A DNA stretch of 64,000 nucleotides from Arthrobacter sp. zg-Y1171 (GCF_025244845.1 NZ_CP104264.1:3286001-3350000); one strand, 5' to 3'. Shown: positions 52,686-62,286, counted from the first letter of the stretch. Made by a program: numbers and translations. Notes: generated from the letters alone by a model not told the origin.

Positions 52686-52698
52686 GGCAGACTCTGCC
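52686..52698. promoter_or_regulatory. Small perfect palindrome between TetR and the flavoprotein gene
   Basis: GGCAGA-C-TCTGCC, centred in the 79-bp divergent intergenic region and just upstream of the flavoprotein ribosome site. Its position fits an operator of the TetR protein. It is short for a TetR site, so it may be the core of a longer imperfect one. Confidence 0.4.
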
Positions 52699-52727
52699 GG
52701 AATTGAGGTACCGACAAGGAGGTCGTT

Positions 52728-54401
52728 ATGCCCGAAGTGCAGCAGTTCGATGTGATCGTAGTGGGGTACGGAGACGCAGGTGCGGCAGCAGCCATTGAGG
52801 CAGCCGACAACGGAGCACGGGTGTTGGTGTTGGACCGGTCTTACGGCGGCGGAGCGAGCGCCCTTTCCGGAGGCGTCGTTTATGCAGGTGGCGGCACCCG
52901 GCAGCAACGCGAGGCCGGCTACGAAGACACCGTCGAGAACCTCTACAACTACCTGCGGCAGGAGGCGGGCAACAGTGTTGACGACTCAACGCTTCGCCGC
53001 TTCTGCGCCCAGAGCCCGGAGACAATCACCTGGCTGGAGCAGCAGGGAGTGGTCTTCGGAAGCAGTGTTCCGTCCTACAAGACGTCGTACCCCACCGATC
53101 AGCACTACCTGTATTTTTCCGGCAACGAGAAGGCCTATCCGTACAACCTCACTGCCGAACCCGCGCCGCGTGGACACCGCGCCGTTGCCAAGGGGCTGGC
53201 TTCAGGCAAGGTGCTGTGGTCAGCCCTCGCTGCCGCCGCCCGTCGGAAGGGGGTGGTGTTCGTTCCACTGGCCCAAGTGAGTGACCTGATCGTCGAGGAC
53301 GGAGGCGTGGTGGGGGTGCGGTACCGCGTACTCGGGCAGGACCATGCCAATGCGGCGGAACACGCACGGCTGACCCGCCTCACGGGGAAGCTGGGCAACT
53401 GGGCTCCCGGTCTGGTGAAAGGACCGGTGGCGAAGATCAAGAGCCTGTGGGAAAACGGCGCCGAAGAGAAGGAAGCCCGCGCGACAGCAGTGGTTCTGGC
53501 TGCTGGAGGCTTCATCTACAACCAGGAATGGGTCCAGCGTTACGCCCCGGAATTTACCGGGATTTCCCCGCTGGGAACACCGGCGGATGATGGGTCGGGA
53601 ATCCGGCTCGGCATGGATGCGGGCGGAGCCACGGCCAAGATGGGCAACGTGACGGCCTGGCGGTTCCTCTCCCCGCCGAGCGCCTTCATAGAAGGAGTTA
53701 CCGTGGGGCTGAACGGCCGCCGGATCAAGAACGAGGATCTCTACGGGGCCACCCACGGCAACGTGCTGATGCGGGAGTTCGGCGGCAAGGGCTGGGCCGT
53801 CTATGACTCGGTGAGTTGGAAGAAAGCGCGCGGCCAGGTCCGGTCCCAGACCCAGATTTTCCAAAAGCTACAGGTCGCCTTCCTTCTGACCGTGGGCCAC
53901 AAGAAAGCGGATACCCTCGCGGAGCTGGCGATGAAAATCGGTGTTGATGCCTCGGGTCTGCAGCAAACCGTTGAGGCCTACAACCATGGTATTGCCAGCG
54001 GCGCCGGCGATCCCGCCCATAAAGCTCCTGAACTATCCGTTCCCGTAGGCAAGGCTCCCTTCTATGCCTACGACATTTCCGTTGATGCCTCGCCGTTCTA
54101 TCCGATTCCGGGCCTCACGCTGGGCGGACTGGTGGTGGACGGGGAGTCCGGGCTGGTGAAACGGCAGGACGGGACGCTTATCCCTGGCCTCTATGCCGCT
54201 GGCCGCAATGCTGTCGGCGTCTGTTCCAACAGTTACGTCAGCGGACTATCCCTCGCAGACTGCATTTTCAGCGGCCGCCGTGCCGGACAGCACGCTGCCG
54301 CCCGACTAAAAGCCGGACTGGCAGAAGACGCGGCTTCCGGACGGGAAGACCTGCAAGGAGGCCGGATCCTCACGGACGCGACAGATGAATCGATGGCCTA
54401 G
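52728..54401 (+). CDS. FAD-dependent oxidoreductase of the 3-ketosteroid dehydrogenase / fumarate reductase family
   Basis: 557 residues with AAGGAGG before the ATG. The FAD motif is FDVIVVGYGDAGAAAAIEAADNGARVLVLD. The flavoprotein-C signature GLTLGGLVVDGESG, then GLYAAGRNAVGVCSNSYVSGLSLADCIFSG, matches KstD-like enzymes. GHRAVAKGLASG is also typical. It probably dehydrogenates a steroid-like or other alicyclic ketone. A TetR regulator divergent from such a gene is a common catabolic arrangement. The substrate is not established. Confidence 0.87.
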   Translation: MPEVQQFDVIVVGYGDAGAAAAIEAADNGARVLVLDRSYGGGASALSGGVVYAGGGTRQQREAGYEDTVENLYNYLRQEAGNSVDDSTLRRFCAQSPETITWLEQQGVVFGSSVPSYKTSYPTDQHYLYFSGNEKAYPYNLTAEPAPRGHRAVAKGLASGKVLWSALAAAARRKGVVFVPLAQVSDLIVEDGGVVGVRYRVLGQDHANAAEHARLTRLTGKLGNWAPGLVKGPVAKIKSLWENGAEEKEARATAVVLAAGGFIYNQEWVQRYAPEFTGISPLGTPADDGSGIRLGMDAGGATAKMGNVTAWRFLSPPSAFIEGVTVGLNGRRIKNEDLYGATHGNVLMREFGGKGWAVYDSVSWKKARGQVRSQTQIFQKLQVAFLLTVGHKKADTLAELAMKIGVDASGLQQTVEAYNHGIASGAGDPAHKAPELSVPVGKAPFYAYDISVDASPFYPIPGLTLGGLVVDGESGLVKRQDGTLIPGLYAAGRNAVGVCSNSYVSGLSLADCIFSGRRAGQHAAARLKAGLAEDAASGREDLQGGRILTDATDESMA

Positions 54402-54667
54402 TCTGCCGGTTGGCGGGGCACGGCGACGAGGAACCCGCCACTGTCGTCGGCCCCGTCCGTTTCACCGGCCTCCCAGCGCAGCAGGTCCCCGGGCTGGCAG
54501 TCCAGTACCTCGCAAAGGGCAGCCAGAGTGGTGAACCGCACCGCCTTGGCACGGCCGTTCTTCAGCACGGCAAGGTTCGCCGGGGTGATGCCGATCCGCT
54601 CGGCCAGCACGCCAACCGGCATCTTGCGCTTCGCCAGCATCACGTCGATGTCCACAATGATCGGCAT
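54398..54667 (-). CDS. Small XRE-family HTH regulator (YozG-like)
   Basis: 89 residues. The helix-turn-helix is KMPVGVLAERIGITPANLAVLKNGRAKAVRF, with LCEVLDCQPGDLLRWEAGE after it, as in YozG-type Cro/CI proteins. Its ATG overlaps the stop of the DUF2975 membrane gene by one base (TGATG), the standard partner of this regulator. It probably controls the pair itself. Confidence 0.92.
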   Translation of the reverse strand: MPIIVDIDVMLAKRKMPVGVLAERIGITPANLAVLKNGRAKAVRFTTLAALCEVLDCQPGDLLRWEAGETDGADDSGGFLVAVPRQPAD

Positions 54668-55158
54668 CAGATCACCCCGCCGAGTTCGGCGCGCAGGCGG
54701 CTGGCTTCGGCCGCGGTGTCGACGGCGGAGGCCAGAAGCGCCCGCATCACCAGCACCAGCAGGGCACCGGCCGCAACGGTCACCCCCATGCCGCCAATCA
54801 GCAGGACAATGCCGGGAGCCACCCCTTCCCCCGGTGCCAGCACTGCCCCCAGCGCAAAGAGCAGCAGGGCTGCCACCGAGAGCGCACCAATCACCACATC
54901 CACGTAACGGAAAGCCGCAGAGGAAAACACGGTCTCCCGCCGGACCATGGTCAGCAGGCGCCAGACGCAGACCAGGCAGACCTGGAAGGCGAGGACCCCC
55001 AGCACCACAATCACCAGGACCGGCACACGGACGGCTTCGGCGCCCGCCTCGGCCAGGTCAATGCCGAACAGCGGCACCAGTACGGCCTGCACAAACAGGG
55101 TGCCGAGGAACACCAGCACCAGCACTATCCGCAATGCCAGGATGGTTGCTTTTCCCAT
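54667..55158 (-). CDS. DUF2975 membrane protein
   Basis: 163 residues from the ATG at 55158 (GGGAGAG upstream) with four hydrophobic segments (ILALRIVLVLVFLGTLFVQAVLVPL at the start). VSSAAF-like ETVFSSAAFRYV is the DUF2975 hallmark after the second helix. The function is unknown. It is almost always followed by a small XRE regulator, as here. Confidence 0.88.
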   Translation of the reverse strand: MGKATILALRIVLVLVFLGTLFVQAVLVPLFGIDLAEAGAEAVRVPVLVIVVLGVLAFQVCLVCVWRLLTMVRRETVFSSAAFRYVDVVIGALSVAALLLFALGAVLAPGEGVAPGIVLLIGGMGVTVAAGALLVLVMRALLASAVDTAAEASRLRAELGGVI

Positions 55159-55184
55159 CAGGCTCTCCCTACCGGACCACTTCG

Positions 55185-55201
55185 ATTGAAGGACAATCAA
55201 T
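55185..55201. promoter_or_regulatory. Inverted repeat upstream of DUF2975/XRE
   Basis: ATTGA and TCAAT arms around 7 bp. A second GACAATC copy follows at about 55208-55214, giving repeated ATTGTC half-sites on the minus strand. Located 27 bp before the ATG, this is a candidate autoregulatory operator for the XRE protein. Confidence 0.4.
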
Positions 55202-55243
55202 ACTTATCGACAATCGAGAGGTCCGGCAAGGGGTTCCGGCAAA

Positions 55244-56296
55244 CTAGGGCGCCGAATCCACCACGGAGGCGGTGATTGCGGTCCAAGCAGTCACGGTGCC
55301 CGCCGGGACCCCTTTGTCCTCCCTGAGCTGCACCTCCCGCTCGCCGATCACGTGGCCGGACGCCGGGTCGATGATGATTTCCATCCTGGCCCGGTAATTG
55401 CTGCTTTTCATTCCCAGGGAGACTCCGGTCCGCCCGTCCAACGTGGCCTCGCGGTCCACCACGGACACTCCCGGAATCAGCGCAATGGCCTGGTAGATCA
55501 CAGCACGCAGGTCCGCAGGAACGGCTCCCGTACGCAGGATATTCGCGAAGGCCATGAAGGCTTCGGCCTCCGTGTTCCAGTGGTTGCCCTCTGTTTGTGC
55601 ATAGATCATCTTCAACAATTCGTCCGGGTCGCGGGGGGCGCTTTTAATCACCTCGTTCAGCGACATATCGTTGAGGACATACCAGTCGGAGCCGCCCCAT
55701 TGCCCGCCGGGTGCACGCAGCACTTCGCCTTCCATCGGCATTCCGAAGGCCCGCCTTTCCGCCGCCATCCTCTCGGACGCCTGCCGCGAACCTTCGCCGA
55801 AGAATTGCACCGGTGCGCTGGGCTCCGAGGCCCAGACCCATTCCCCGGTCCTATCGGCCGGCACATACATCTGCCGGTCCATACTGGCTAGCCACCGGTG
55901 AGTAGCGTCATTTGCGGGCCCGCGCTCGAACATCATTATCACGCCGGTGGTTTCGATCTTCAGGTACTGGCCTGGCTGGACTACGGGATCAGACATGTTG
56001 ATCGCGGCTGTCGCCGCAGCGTTGAGGACCAAGGCCGCCTCCGCCGTCGCACCCGCGCGTTCATTGGCTCCGACAACGTCCACCGCCACGAGCGTTGCAA
56101 CGAGCGCCGCAGCCGCGGCGGAGGCCAACAGAGTGCGGCGCCAGGGCCGCCGGGCGTGCACCGGGCCCGCCGCGCGACGGGAGGATTCCTCTTCCGCGGC
56201 CTTTTGCATCAGTTTCTCCCGCCCGGCGGCCAGGACGGCCGGGAGTACCGTTCCGGTGCTGTTACGCGTTGTGCGGAGCAGGTGCAGTTCGTCCAT
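55244..56296 (-). CDS. CU044_5270-like single-pass membrane protein, candidate partner of the ECF sigma factor
   Basis: 350 residues from the ATG at 56296. A cytoplasmic N-terminus of about 52 residues (MDELHLLRTTRNSTGTVLPA) is followed by one membrane helix (LLASAAAAALVATLVAVDVVGA) and an outside domain of about 270 residues (QYLKIETTGVIMMFERG, LPAVLAAGREKL). The start lies inside the sigma gene (35-bp overlap), so translation is coupled. Its topology is that of many anti-sigma proteins, but no zinc ASD motif is seen in the cytoplasmic part. Function unproven. Confidence 0.75.
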   Translation of the reverse strand: MDELHLLRTTRNSTGTVLPAVLAAGREKLMQKAAEEESSRRAAGPVHARRPWRRTLLASAAAAALVATLVAVDVVGANERAGATAEAALVLNAAATAAINMSDPVVQPGQYLKIETTGVIMMFERGPANDATHRWLASMDRQMYVPADRTGEWVWASEPSAPVQFFGEGSRQASERMAAERRAFGMPMEGEVLRAPGGQWGGSDWYVLNDMSLNEVIKSAPRDPDELLKMIYAQTEGNHWNTEAEAFMAFANILRTGAVPADLRAVIYQAIALIPGVSVVDREATLDGRTGVSLGMKSSNYRARMEIIIDPASGHVIGEREVQLREDKGVPAGTVTAWTAITASVVDSAP

Positions 56297-56858
56297 GATC
56301 ACTGTCCATATCGTCGAAAAGGGCAAAGCCGAGGTCGGCCCGGAGCTTGCGCCGGGCACGGTTGATGCGGGAGCGGACGGTGCCGATAGGCACGCCGGTG
56401 GCGGTGGCGATTCCGTCGTAGGTCAGGTCCGCCCACGCGTAGAGGAGGATGGCTTCCCGCTCGATCGGTGCCAGCGCATGCAGGGCCGCACCGATCCGGG
56501 ACCGGTCGCCGTCGGCATCCACTTTCGCGTCCACCGCATCGAGCCCGTCCGCGGAGTGTCCGCGGCCGCCGTTTCGGGCCAGGGCACGCAGCATGCGCGC
56601 TTCGGCGCGATGGTGCCGGCGCAGCAAATTGGTGGCGATGCCGAAGAGCCAGGGCCGCACGGCTTCGGCCGGCCCGTCAAAGCCGGCCCGGCCTTCGAAG
56701 GCGACCAGGAAGGTTTCCGCCATCACGTCTTCGGCAGCAAAGTCACCGGCACGGCGGGCCGCGTACCGGTAGATGTCCGGCGCGTGCCGGTCATAGAGTT
56801 CCCCGAATGTGGCGGGGGCGCTCCGCGACCGCTCCACAATCTCTTTGTCTGTGTTCAC
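56262..56858 (-). CDS. ECF-type sigma factor
   Basis: 198 residues. Region 2 (TFGELYDRHAPDIYRYAARRAGDFAAEDVMAETFLVAFE, VRPWLFGIATNLLRRHHR) and region 4 (LAPIEREAILLYAWADLTYDGIATATGVPIGTVRSRINRARRKLR) are clear. An acidic insert separates them. The C-terminal tail overlaps the CU044_5270-like gene by 35 bp, suggesting a sigma/partner pair responding to an envelope signal. Confidence 0.92.
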   Translation of the reverse strand: MNTDKEIVERSRSAPATFGELYDRHAPDIYRYAARRAGDFAAEDVMAETFLVAFEGRAGFDGPAEAVRPWLFGIATNLLRRHHRAEARMLRALARNGGRGHSADGLDAVDAKVDADGDRSRIGAALHALAPIEREAILLYAWADLTYDGIATATGVPIGTVRSRINRARRKLRADLGFALFDDMDSDHGRTAPAPHNA

Positions 56859-56949
56859 ACCCTGTAATGCCCGCTCACCGCAAATGGTTCACGGTTCCCC
56901 CGATTTTCTTTTCGTCTTTCCCCTGTTTCAGCAACCTGCACATTAAACG

Positions 56950-56997
56950 ACGACGGCGCCGCCCGGACTCACAGGGAGTCCGGCGCGGCGCCGTCGT
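56950..56997 (-). terminator. Terminator after the GAPDH gene
   Basis: Long hairpin: outer 13-bp arms ACGACGGCGCCGC / GCGGCGCCGTCGT and inner CCGGACT / AGTCCGG. It starts 14 bp after the GAPDH stop codon on the minus strand. Confidence 0.85.
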
Positions 56998-57010
56998 GCG
57001 TTGTTGCTTG

Positions 57011-58069
<1,059 letters not shown>

Positions 58070-58114
58070 CTATAATTATGCTGTTATTACCGCCACACGT
58101 CAAAGGGCACTTCC

Positions 58115-59320
58115 ATGGACGCCTCAGCAAACACTCCGCAGCTACTGCGCCGCACCAACCTGCGCGCGGTGCTGGAGGTGCTCCGTGCTGCCCCCTCCGT
58201 CACGGGCACCGACCTGATCAACGCCACCGGCCTGACCCGCGCCACCGTCATTGCCGTGTGTGATGACCTGATTGCCCGGGGCTGGGCCCGGGAAACGGAG
58301 TCCCCGCGCATCGACCGGCAAAAAGGCCGGCCCGCCCGCCGGTTCGAATTCAACGAAAGTGCCGGCTATGTCCTGGGGCTCGACGTCGGCATCGCCACCG
58401 TCCGGGTACTGGTCGCCGACCTCGCGGGCGCCGTCGTCGGCGAATCGGAGGCACGGTTCCCGCGTCACGGCGGCGAACCGGAACAACGACGGCGCGTGGT
58501 CACCGAGGCCGTCGATGCCGCCCTGCAGGACGCAGGGATTTCCCCGTCGGCCGTGCTGTGCGCGGGGATGGGCATCGCCGCGCAGGTCACCGGCGCCGGC
58601 GACGTCGCCCCGGGGCAGGAGGTGGCGCCGATGTTCGATCTCGGACTGAGCACCATCTTCAGCGATTCCCGCGGCTGGCCGCTGCTCGTGGAAAACGATG
58701 CCAAGCTGGCAGCCCTCGCCGAACGCTGGCGCGGGGTCGGCGCGGGCGAAAACGACCTGGCGGTGATCCTGGCCGGCGAGCGCCTCGGCAGCGGCATCAT
58801 CGAGTCCGGCCGCCTGCTGCACGGTGCGACCGGCGGCACCGGCGCCATGGGTGCGCTGGACCTGGTGGAAGGCGTAGGCAACGAGGACGGCATTGCCAAG
58901 CTTGCCCGCCTTTGGGGCAGTGCCGCACTGAAGGAAGGGCACAACGGCCGCATCCGCGAACTCGTGGGACCGGATACCAACCGCGCCTCGGCCCGGCTGG
59001 TGTTCGAAGCGGCCGAGGCCGGAGACCCGGTGGCCGAAGAAATCCTGGACCGGATTGCCCGCCGGATGGCCCGGGTACTGGCACTGGTGTCCTCGTTCTT
59101 CGATCCTCGGCTGATCGTGATCGGCGGCGCGGTGGCGGCGTCGGCCACTGCCCTGCTGCCCGCCATGACGCGTGAGCTGAACGGGTACGTGGTGAAACCG
59201 CCCCGGGTCGCCGTTTCGAACCTGGGCACCATGCTGGTGCCCACCGGTGCGGTGCGCCTGGCCCTGGACTACGTGGAAACCCACCTCCTGGACCTGGTGC
59301 CCGAGCCGCGCCGGGAGTAG
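58115..59320 (+). CDS. ROK-family transcriptional regulator lacking the zinc motif
   Basis: 401 residues. The N-terminal winged helix is LLRRTNLRAVLEVLRAAPSVTGTDLINATGLTRATVIAVCDDLIARGW. The ROK sugar-kinase-like domain follows (GYVLGLDVGIATVRVLVADL, VENDAKLAALAERW, RLGSGIIESGRLLHGATGG). The usual zinc motif (C-x-C-G-x2-G-C) and the His of G-E-x-G-H are absent, so it is unlikely to be a kinase and may use an altered ligand site. It is divergent from gap with a shared operator. Confidence 0.9.
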   Translation: MDASANTPQLLRRTNLRAVLEVLRAAPSVTGTDLINATGLTRATVIAVCDDLIARGWARETESPRIDRQKGRPARRFEFNESAGYVLGLDVGIATVRVLVADLAGAVVGESEARFPRHGGEPEQRRRVVTEAVDAALQDAGISPSAVLCAGMGIAAQVTGAGDVAPGQEVAPMFDLGLSTIFSDSRGWPLLVENDAKLAALAERWRGVGAGENDLAVILAGERLGSGIIESGRLLHGATGGTGAMGALDLVEGVGNEDGIAKLARLWGSAALKEGHNGRIRELVGPDTNRASARLVFEAAEAGDPVAEEILDRIARRMARVLALVSSFFDPRLIVIGGAVAASATALLPAMTRELNGYVVKPPRVAVSNLGTMLVPTGAVRLALDYVETHLLDLVPEPRRE

Positions 59321-59330
59321 GGCCGGGAGG

Positions 59331-59741
59331 CTACCGCAGTTCCTGGATCCGCAGCTGATTGCCCGCCGGGTCCCGCAGCGCGCAGTCCCTCGCTCCCCAG
59401 TCCTGCTCCATGGGCTCCTGGACCACCTCCGCTCCGCCGGCGACGGCGCGCTCGAATGCCGCGTCCAGATCGGCAGTTGCCAGCATCATCCCGGCATAGG
59501 TGCCCTTGGCCATCATTTCCTCGATGGTCCTGCGCTCGGCGTCAGTGATGCCGGGGTCCGCTGCGGGCGGTTCCAGCACAATGGAAGTTCCCGGCTGGTC
59601 CGGCGGCCCCACCGTGATCCACCGCATGTCGCCGTAGCCGACATCGTTGCGGACCTCGAAGCCCAGCACGTCGCGGTAGAACGCCAGCGAAGCATCGGGA
59701 TCGGTCTGGGGAAGAAATACCGCATTGATGGAGATGCCCAT
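59331..59741 (-). CDS. VOC-family (glyoxalase/bleomycin-resistance fold) protein
   Basis: 136 residues from the ATG at 59741. Two beta-alpha-beta-beta-beta units are seen: SINAVFLPQTDPDASLAFYRDVLGFEV and the C-terminal TADLDAAFERAVAGGAEVVQEPMEQDWGARDCALRDPAGNQLRI. A proteobacterial-style longer frame upstream has no coding character. Members include glyoxalases, dioxygenases and drug-binding proteins. The activity is unknown. Confidence 0.87.
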   Translation of the reverse strand: MGISINAVFLPQTDPDASLAFYRDVLGFEVRNDVGYGDMRWITVGPPDQPGTSIVLEPPAADPGITDAERRTIEEMMAKGTYAGMMLATADLDAAFERAVAGGAEVVQEPMEQDWGARDCALRDPAGNQLRIQELR

Positions 59742-59935
59742 CGGGCTCACCCTCTCTGGGACGGCGAAAACCGCCCTTTCCTGATCGGTCGTTGCACGGT
59801 GCGCCTCACGCACGATTCCTGATCGGTTTGTCCGCCGGCCCTTTTTGCCATGGTTCCACTTCAGGGCGCGGCAGGATACCGAAAACCGCGCGATGAACTT
59901 CAAGAACACGAGCGAACCGGTCGCTCGACACACAA

Positions 59936-59967
59936 AAAGGGCCGGGTGCCGCTGCACCCGGCCCTTT
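59936..59967 (-). terminator. Bidirectional terminator after the His/Asp-rich protein gene
   Basis: 14-bp stem AAAGGGCCGGGTGC / GCACCCGGCCCTTT with loop CGCT, flanked by A and T runs. It begins 12 bp after the stop of the gene at 59979-60425. Confidence 0.9.
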
Positions 59968-59978
59968 GACTGCGGAAA

Positions 59979-60425
59979 CTACGCGGGGGCCGATCCGTCC
60001 CCGCTTTGGTTCTCCGCGTCCGCATCCGGTCCGCCGTCGTGGTGGCCGCCGTCATGGTGCCGGCCGTGGTGGCGGCCGTGGTCGTCGTACCGGCCTTCAC
60101 CCTCCTCGGCGTCCGGGTCCTTCTGCTCGGGACCTTGGCCGTCCGGACCCTGTTCCGCCTCGCCGTCGGCGTCCCGGCGTTCCTCGTCCCGGGTGTCCTG
60201 CTCGTCCTGCTCGTCCTGCTTGTCCTGGGTGTCCTGCTCGTCGAAGAAGTCCCGGCTCTCGTTGTCCCCGGCATCCTGTTCCTGGGCGGTGGAGCCGACC
60301 TGCTCAAACTCCGGGTTCTCCGCTACGGCGGTACCCGCAAAAAAACTGGCAACCAGCAGGCCCACACCGGCAAGGGCACCGCCGCCCCAGACGATGACTT
60401 TCCGAGCTCCGCTGCCTATACCCAT
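59979..60425 (-). CDS. Exported or membrane-anchored acidic protein with His-rich tail
   Basis: 148 residues. One hydrophobic signal/anchor segment (VIVWGGGALAGVGLLVASFFAGTAVA) is followed by about 60 residues made almost wholly of Asp, Glu, Gln and Arg with a repeated D-E/K-Q motif. A C-terminal tail of clustered His-His pairs (HGRHHGRHHDGGHHDGG) comes next. Such composition suggests disordered metal binding outside the membrane. I recognise no family. A 16-bp palindrome lies 61 bp upstream. Confidence 0.7.
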   Translation of the reverse strand: MGIGSGARKVIVWGGGALAGVGLLVASFFAGTAVAENPEFEQVGSTAQEQDAGDNESRDFFDEQDTQDKQDEQDEQDTRDEERRDADGEAEQGPDGQGPEQKDPDAEEGEGRYDDHGRHHGRHHDGGHHDGGPDADAENQSGDGSAPA

Positions 60426-60485
60426 GGTGCTGTTTCACCTCCGAATAAGTGGTTTGCTGACGGTTACCATCCTCGAACTTGTTGC

Positions 60486-60501
60486 TTTGAGAATTCTCAA
60501 A
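60486..60501. promoter_or_regulatory. 16-bp perfect palindrome upstream of the His-rich gene
   Basis: TTTGAGAATTCTCAAA, located 61 bp before the start at 60425. It is an isolated AT-rich dyad in GC-rich DNA and a likely repressor site. It does not match a Fur, Zur or LexA consensus that I know. The rest of 60426-60697 holds no gene. Confidence 0.5.
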
Positions 60502-60697
60502 AGCAGCTGAGGGCCAGCGGCACGCGCACCAGGGAGATGCCGGCGGCGGGATTCAGCCCGTTGATATCCGGCCCCTCGCCAGCATTCCAGTCAGGCCTCG
60601 GTCATCTTCGACCGCGCCGGGCGCCCAACGCCTTCGCCGTCGTCCGCATCAACAATCATTGACTTTATCAATAGATTGCTGTTCCAATGGTTTTTGA

Positions 60698-60713
60698 TGT
60701 GAACTAGCTCACG
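60698..60713 (+). promoter_or_regulatory. Crp/GlxR-like binding site before the acyl-CoA ligase gene
   Basis: TGTGA-ACTAGC-TCACG matches the actinobacterial Crp/GlxR consensus TGTGAnnTAnnTCACA at all but the last base. It sits directly upstream of the ribosome site (AAAGG), where binding would block transcription or elongation. Confidence 0.55.
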
Positions 60714-60724
60714 ACAAAGGAGTC

Positions 60725-62233
60725 ATGGTGAATCTGGGAATTGGTTCCTGGCCGGCACGGCGGGCAAAGGTACGCCCGCATGATCCGGCGATCGTGTTCG
60801 AGGGTCGCGAGTGGAGCTACGCGGACGTGGACCGCCGCGTCCGCCAGCTGGCCAATGCCCTGCTCAACGCCGGGATCCGCCGCGGAGACCGCGTGGCCTA
60901 CGTCGGCTTCAACCATCCGGCCCTGTTGGAAACCTTCTTTGCCGCCGGCCTGATCGGCGCCGCCTGCGTCCTGGTCAATCCGCGCCTGCGGCAGGCCGAG
61001 GTGGACTACATCCTGCGCGACTGCGGCGCCAGGGCCGTGGTCTACACCGATGAGCAGCGGGAGAACATTGAACAGCTCGCCGCGGAGCTCGACGTCGACC
61101 GGTGGCTGAGCGTGGACGGCGGCGGGCCGGGAACCGGGTTCGAAGACTTCCTCTCCGCCGGCAGCGAGGATCCGGTGCCGGACGGCGTCGAGATGGAGGA
61201 TCTCGCCCTGATTATGTACACCTCCGGCACCACCGGCCGGCCGAAGGGCGCGATGCTTTCGCACCAGAATCTGTTCTACCAGTACGTAAACGCGCTGATC
61301 GGCGTCGATCTGCGGCAGGACGAGGTGCACCTGGCCGTGGCGCCGCTGTTCCATATTGCCGGGTTGAACATGATGACCCTGCCCGCCTTCACCCTGGGCG
61401 GCCGGATCATCATCCACCGCTCCTTCAAGCCGGACGCCGTACTGCGCGAAATCGCCGCTTCCCGAGTCACCTCCTCCTTCATGGTTCCGGCCATGCTCGA
61501 TGCACTCAGCGAGCACCCCGGGTTTGCCGATGCGGATTTGTCCTCGGTTCGTGGATTCATGGTGGGAGGATCACCGGTCCCCGAACGGATGATCCGCACC
61601 TGGGCGGGCAAGGGGGCGGCCATCATGCAGGGCTTCGGCATGACGGAGACCGGTCCCGGGGTGTGCATGCTCGAGGCACGTGACGGCGTTACGAAAGCCG
61701 GCTCAGCGGGCCGTTCGCATTTCTTCACGGAGCATCAGGTGGTGGATTTCGACGGCAAGCCCGTGCCGCCGGGTGCGCCCGGAGAAGTGATCGTCCGGGG
61801 CCCCAACGTGATGTCCGGTTACTGGAACAAGCCGGAAGAAACCGCCAAGGCACTTGCTGACGGTTGGTATCACTCCGGTGACATCGCCGTCGTGGACGAA
61901 GACGGATACATGTACATCAAGGACCGGATCAAGGACATGTACATTTCCGGCGGCGAGAACGTTTATCCCGCCGAGGTGGAAAACGCGCTGCTGAACATCC
62001 CCGGCGTCCGGGATGCAGCGGTCATCGGCATCCCCGACTCGAAGTGGGGCGAAACCGGATTGGCCTTCATTGTCCTGGCCGACGGCGACTCCCGCACCAG
62101 CGAGGACCTCCGCGCCCAGCTGGGCCAGCGGCTGGCCACCTACAAGCTGCCGCGCCGGATCAACGTCGTTACCGAGCTTCCCCGCACCGCGACCGGCAAG
62201 ATCCAAAAGCACGTCCTGCGTGCCGGTGCCTGA
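60725..62233 (+). CDS. Acyl-CoA synthetase (ANL family)
   Basis: 502 residues. The ATP motif is YTSGTTGRPKGAML (about 163). The A-loop is GFGMTETGPGV. The hinge is WYHSGDIAVVDEDGYMYIKDRIKDMYISGGENVYP. The C-terminal catalytic Lys lies in RTATGKIQKHVL. It activates a carboxylic acid to its CoA thioester. The next gene is an MHS transporter 53 bp away, so uptake and activation of the same acid, perhaps aromatic or short-chain, is plausible. Confidence 0.9.
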   Translation: MVNLGIGSWPARRAKVRPHDPAIVFEGREWSYADVDRRVRQLANALLNAGIRRGDRVAYVGFNHPALLETFFAAGLIGAACVLVNPRLRQAEVDYILRDCGARAVVYTDEQRENIEQLAAELDVDRWLSVDGGGPGTGFEDFLSAGSEDPVPDGVEMEDLALIMYTSGTTGRPKGAMLSHQNLFYQYVNALIGVDLRQDEVHLAVAPLFHIAGLNMMTLPAFTLGGRIIIHRSFKPDAVLREIAASRVTSSFMVPAMLDALSEHPGFADADLSSVRGFMVGGSPVPERMIRTWAGKGAAIMQGFGMTETGPGVCMLEARDGVTKAGSAGRSHFFTEHQVVDFDGKPVPPGAPGEVIVRGPNVMSGYWNKPEETAKALADGWYHSGDIAVVDEDGYMYIKDRIKDMYISGGENVYPAEVENALLNIPGVRDAAVIGIPDSKWGETGLAFIVLADGDSRTSEDLRAQLGQRLATYKLPRRINVVTELPRTATGKIQKHVLRAGA

Positions 62234-62286
62234 GCAGGGCACCGGCCCGCAACCCCGCTATCCATCACTCCCCTTCGAAGGAAACC

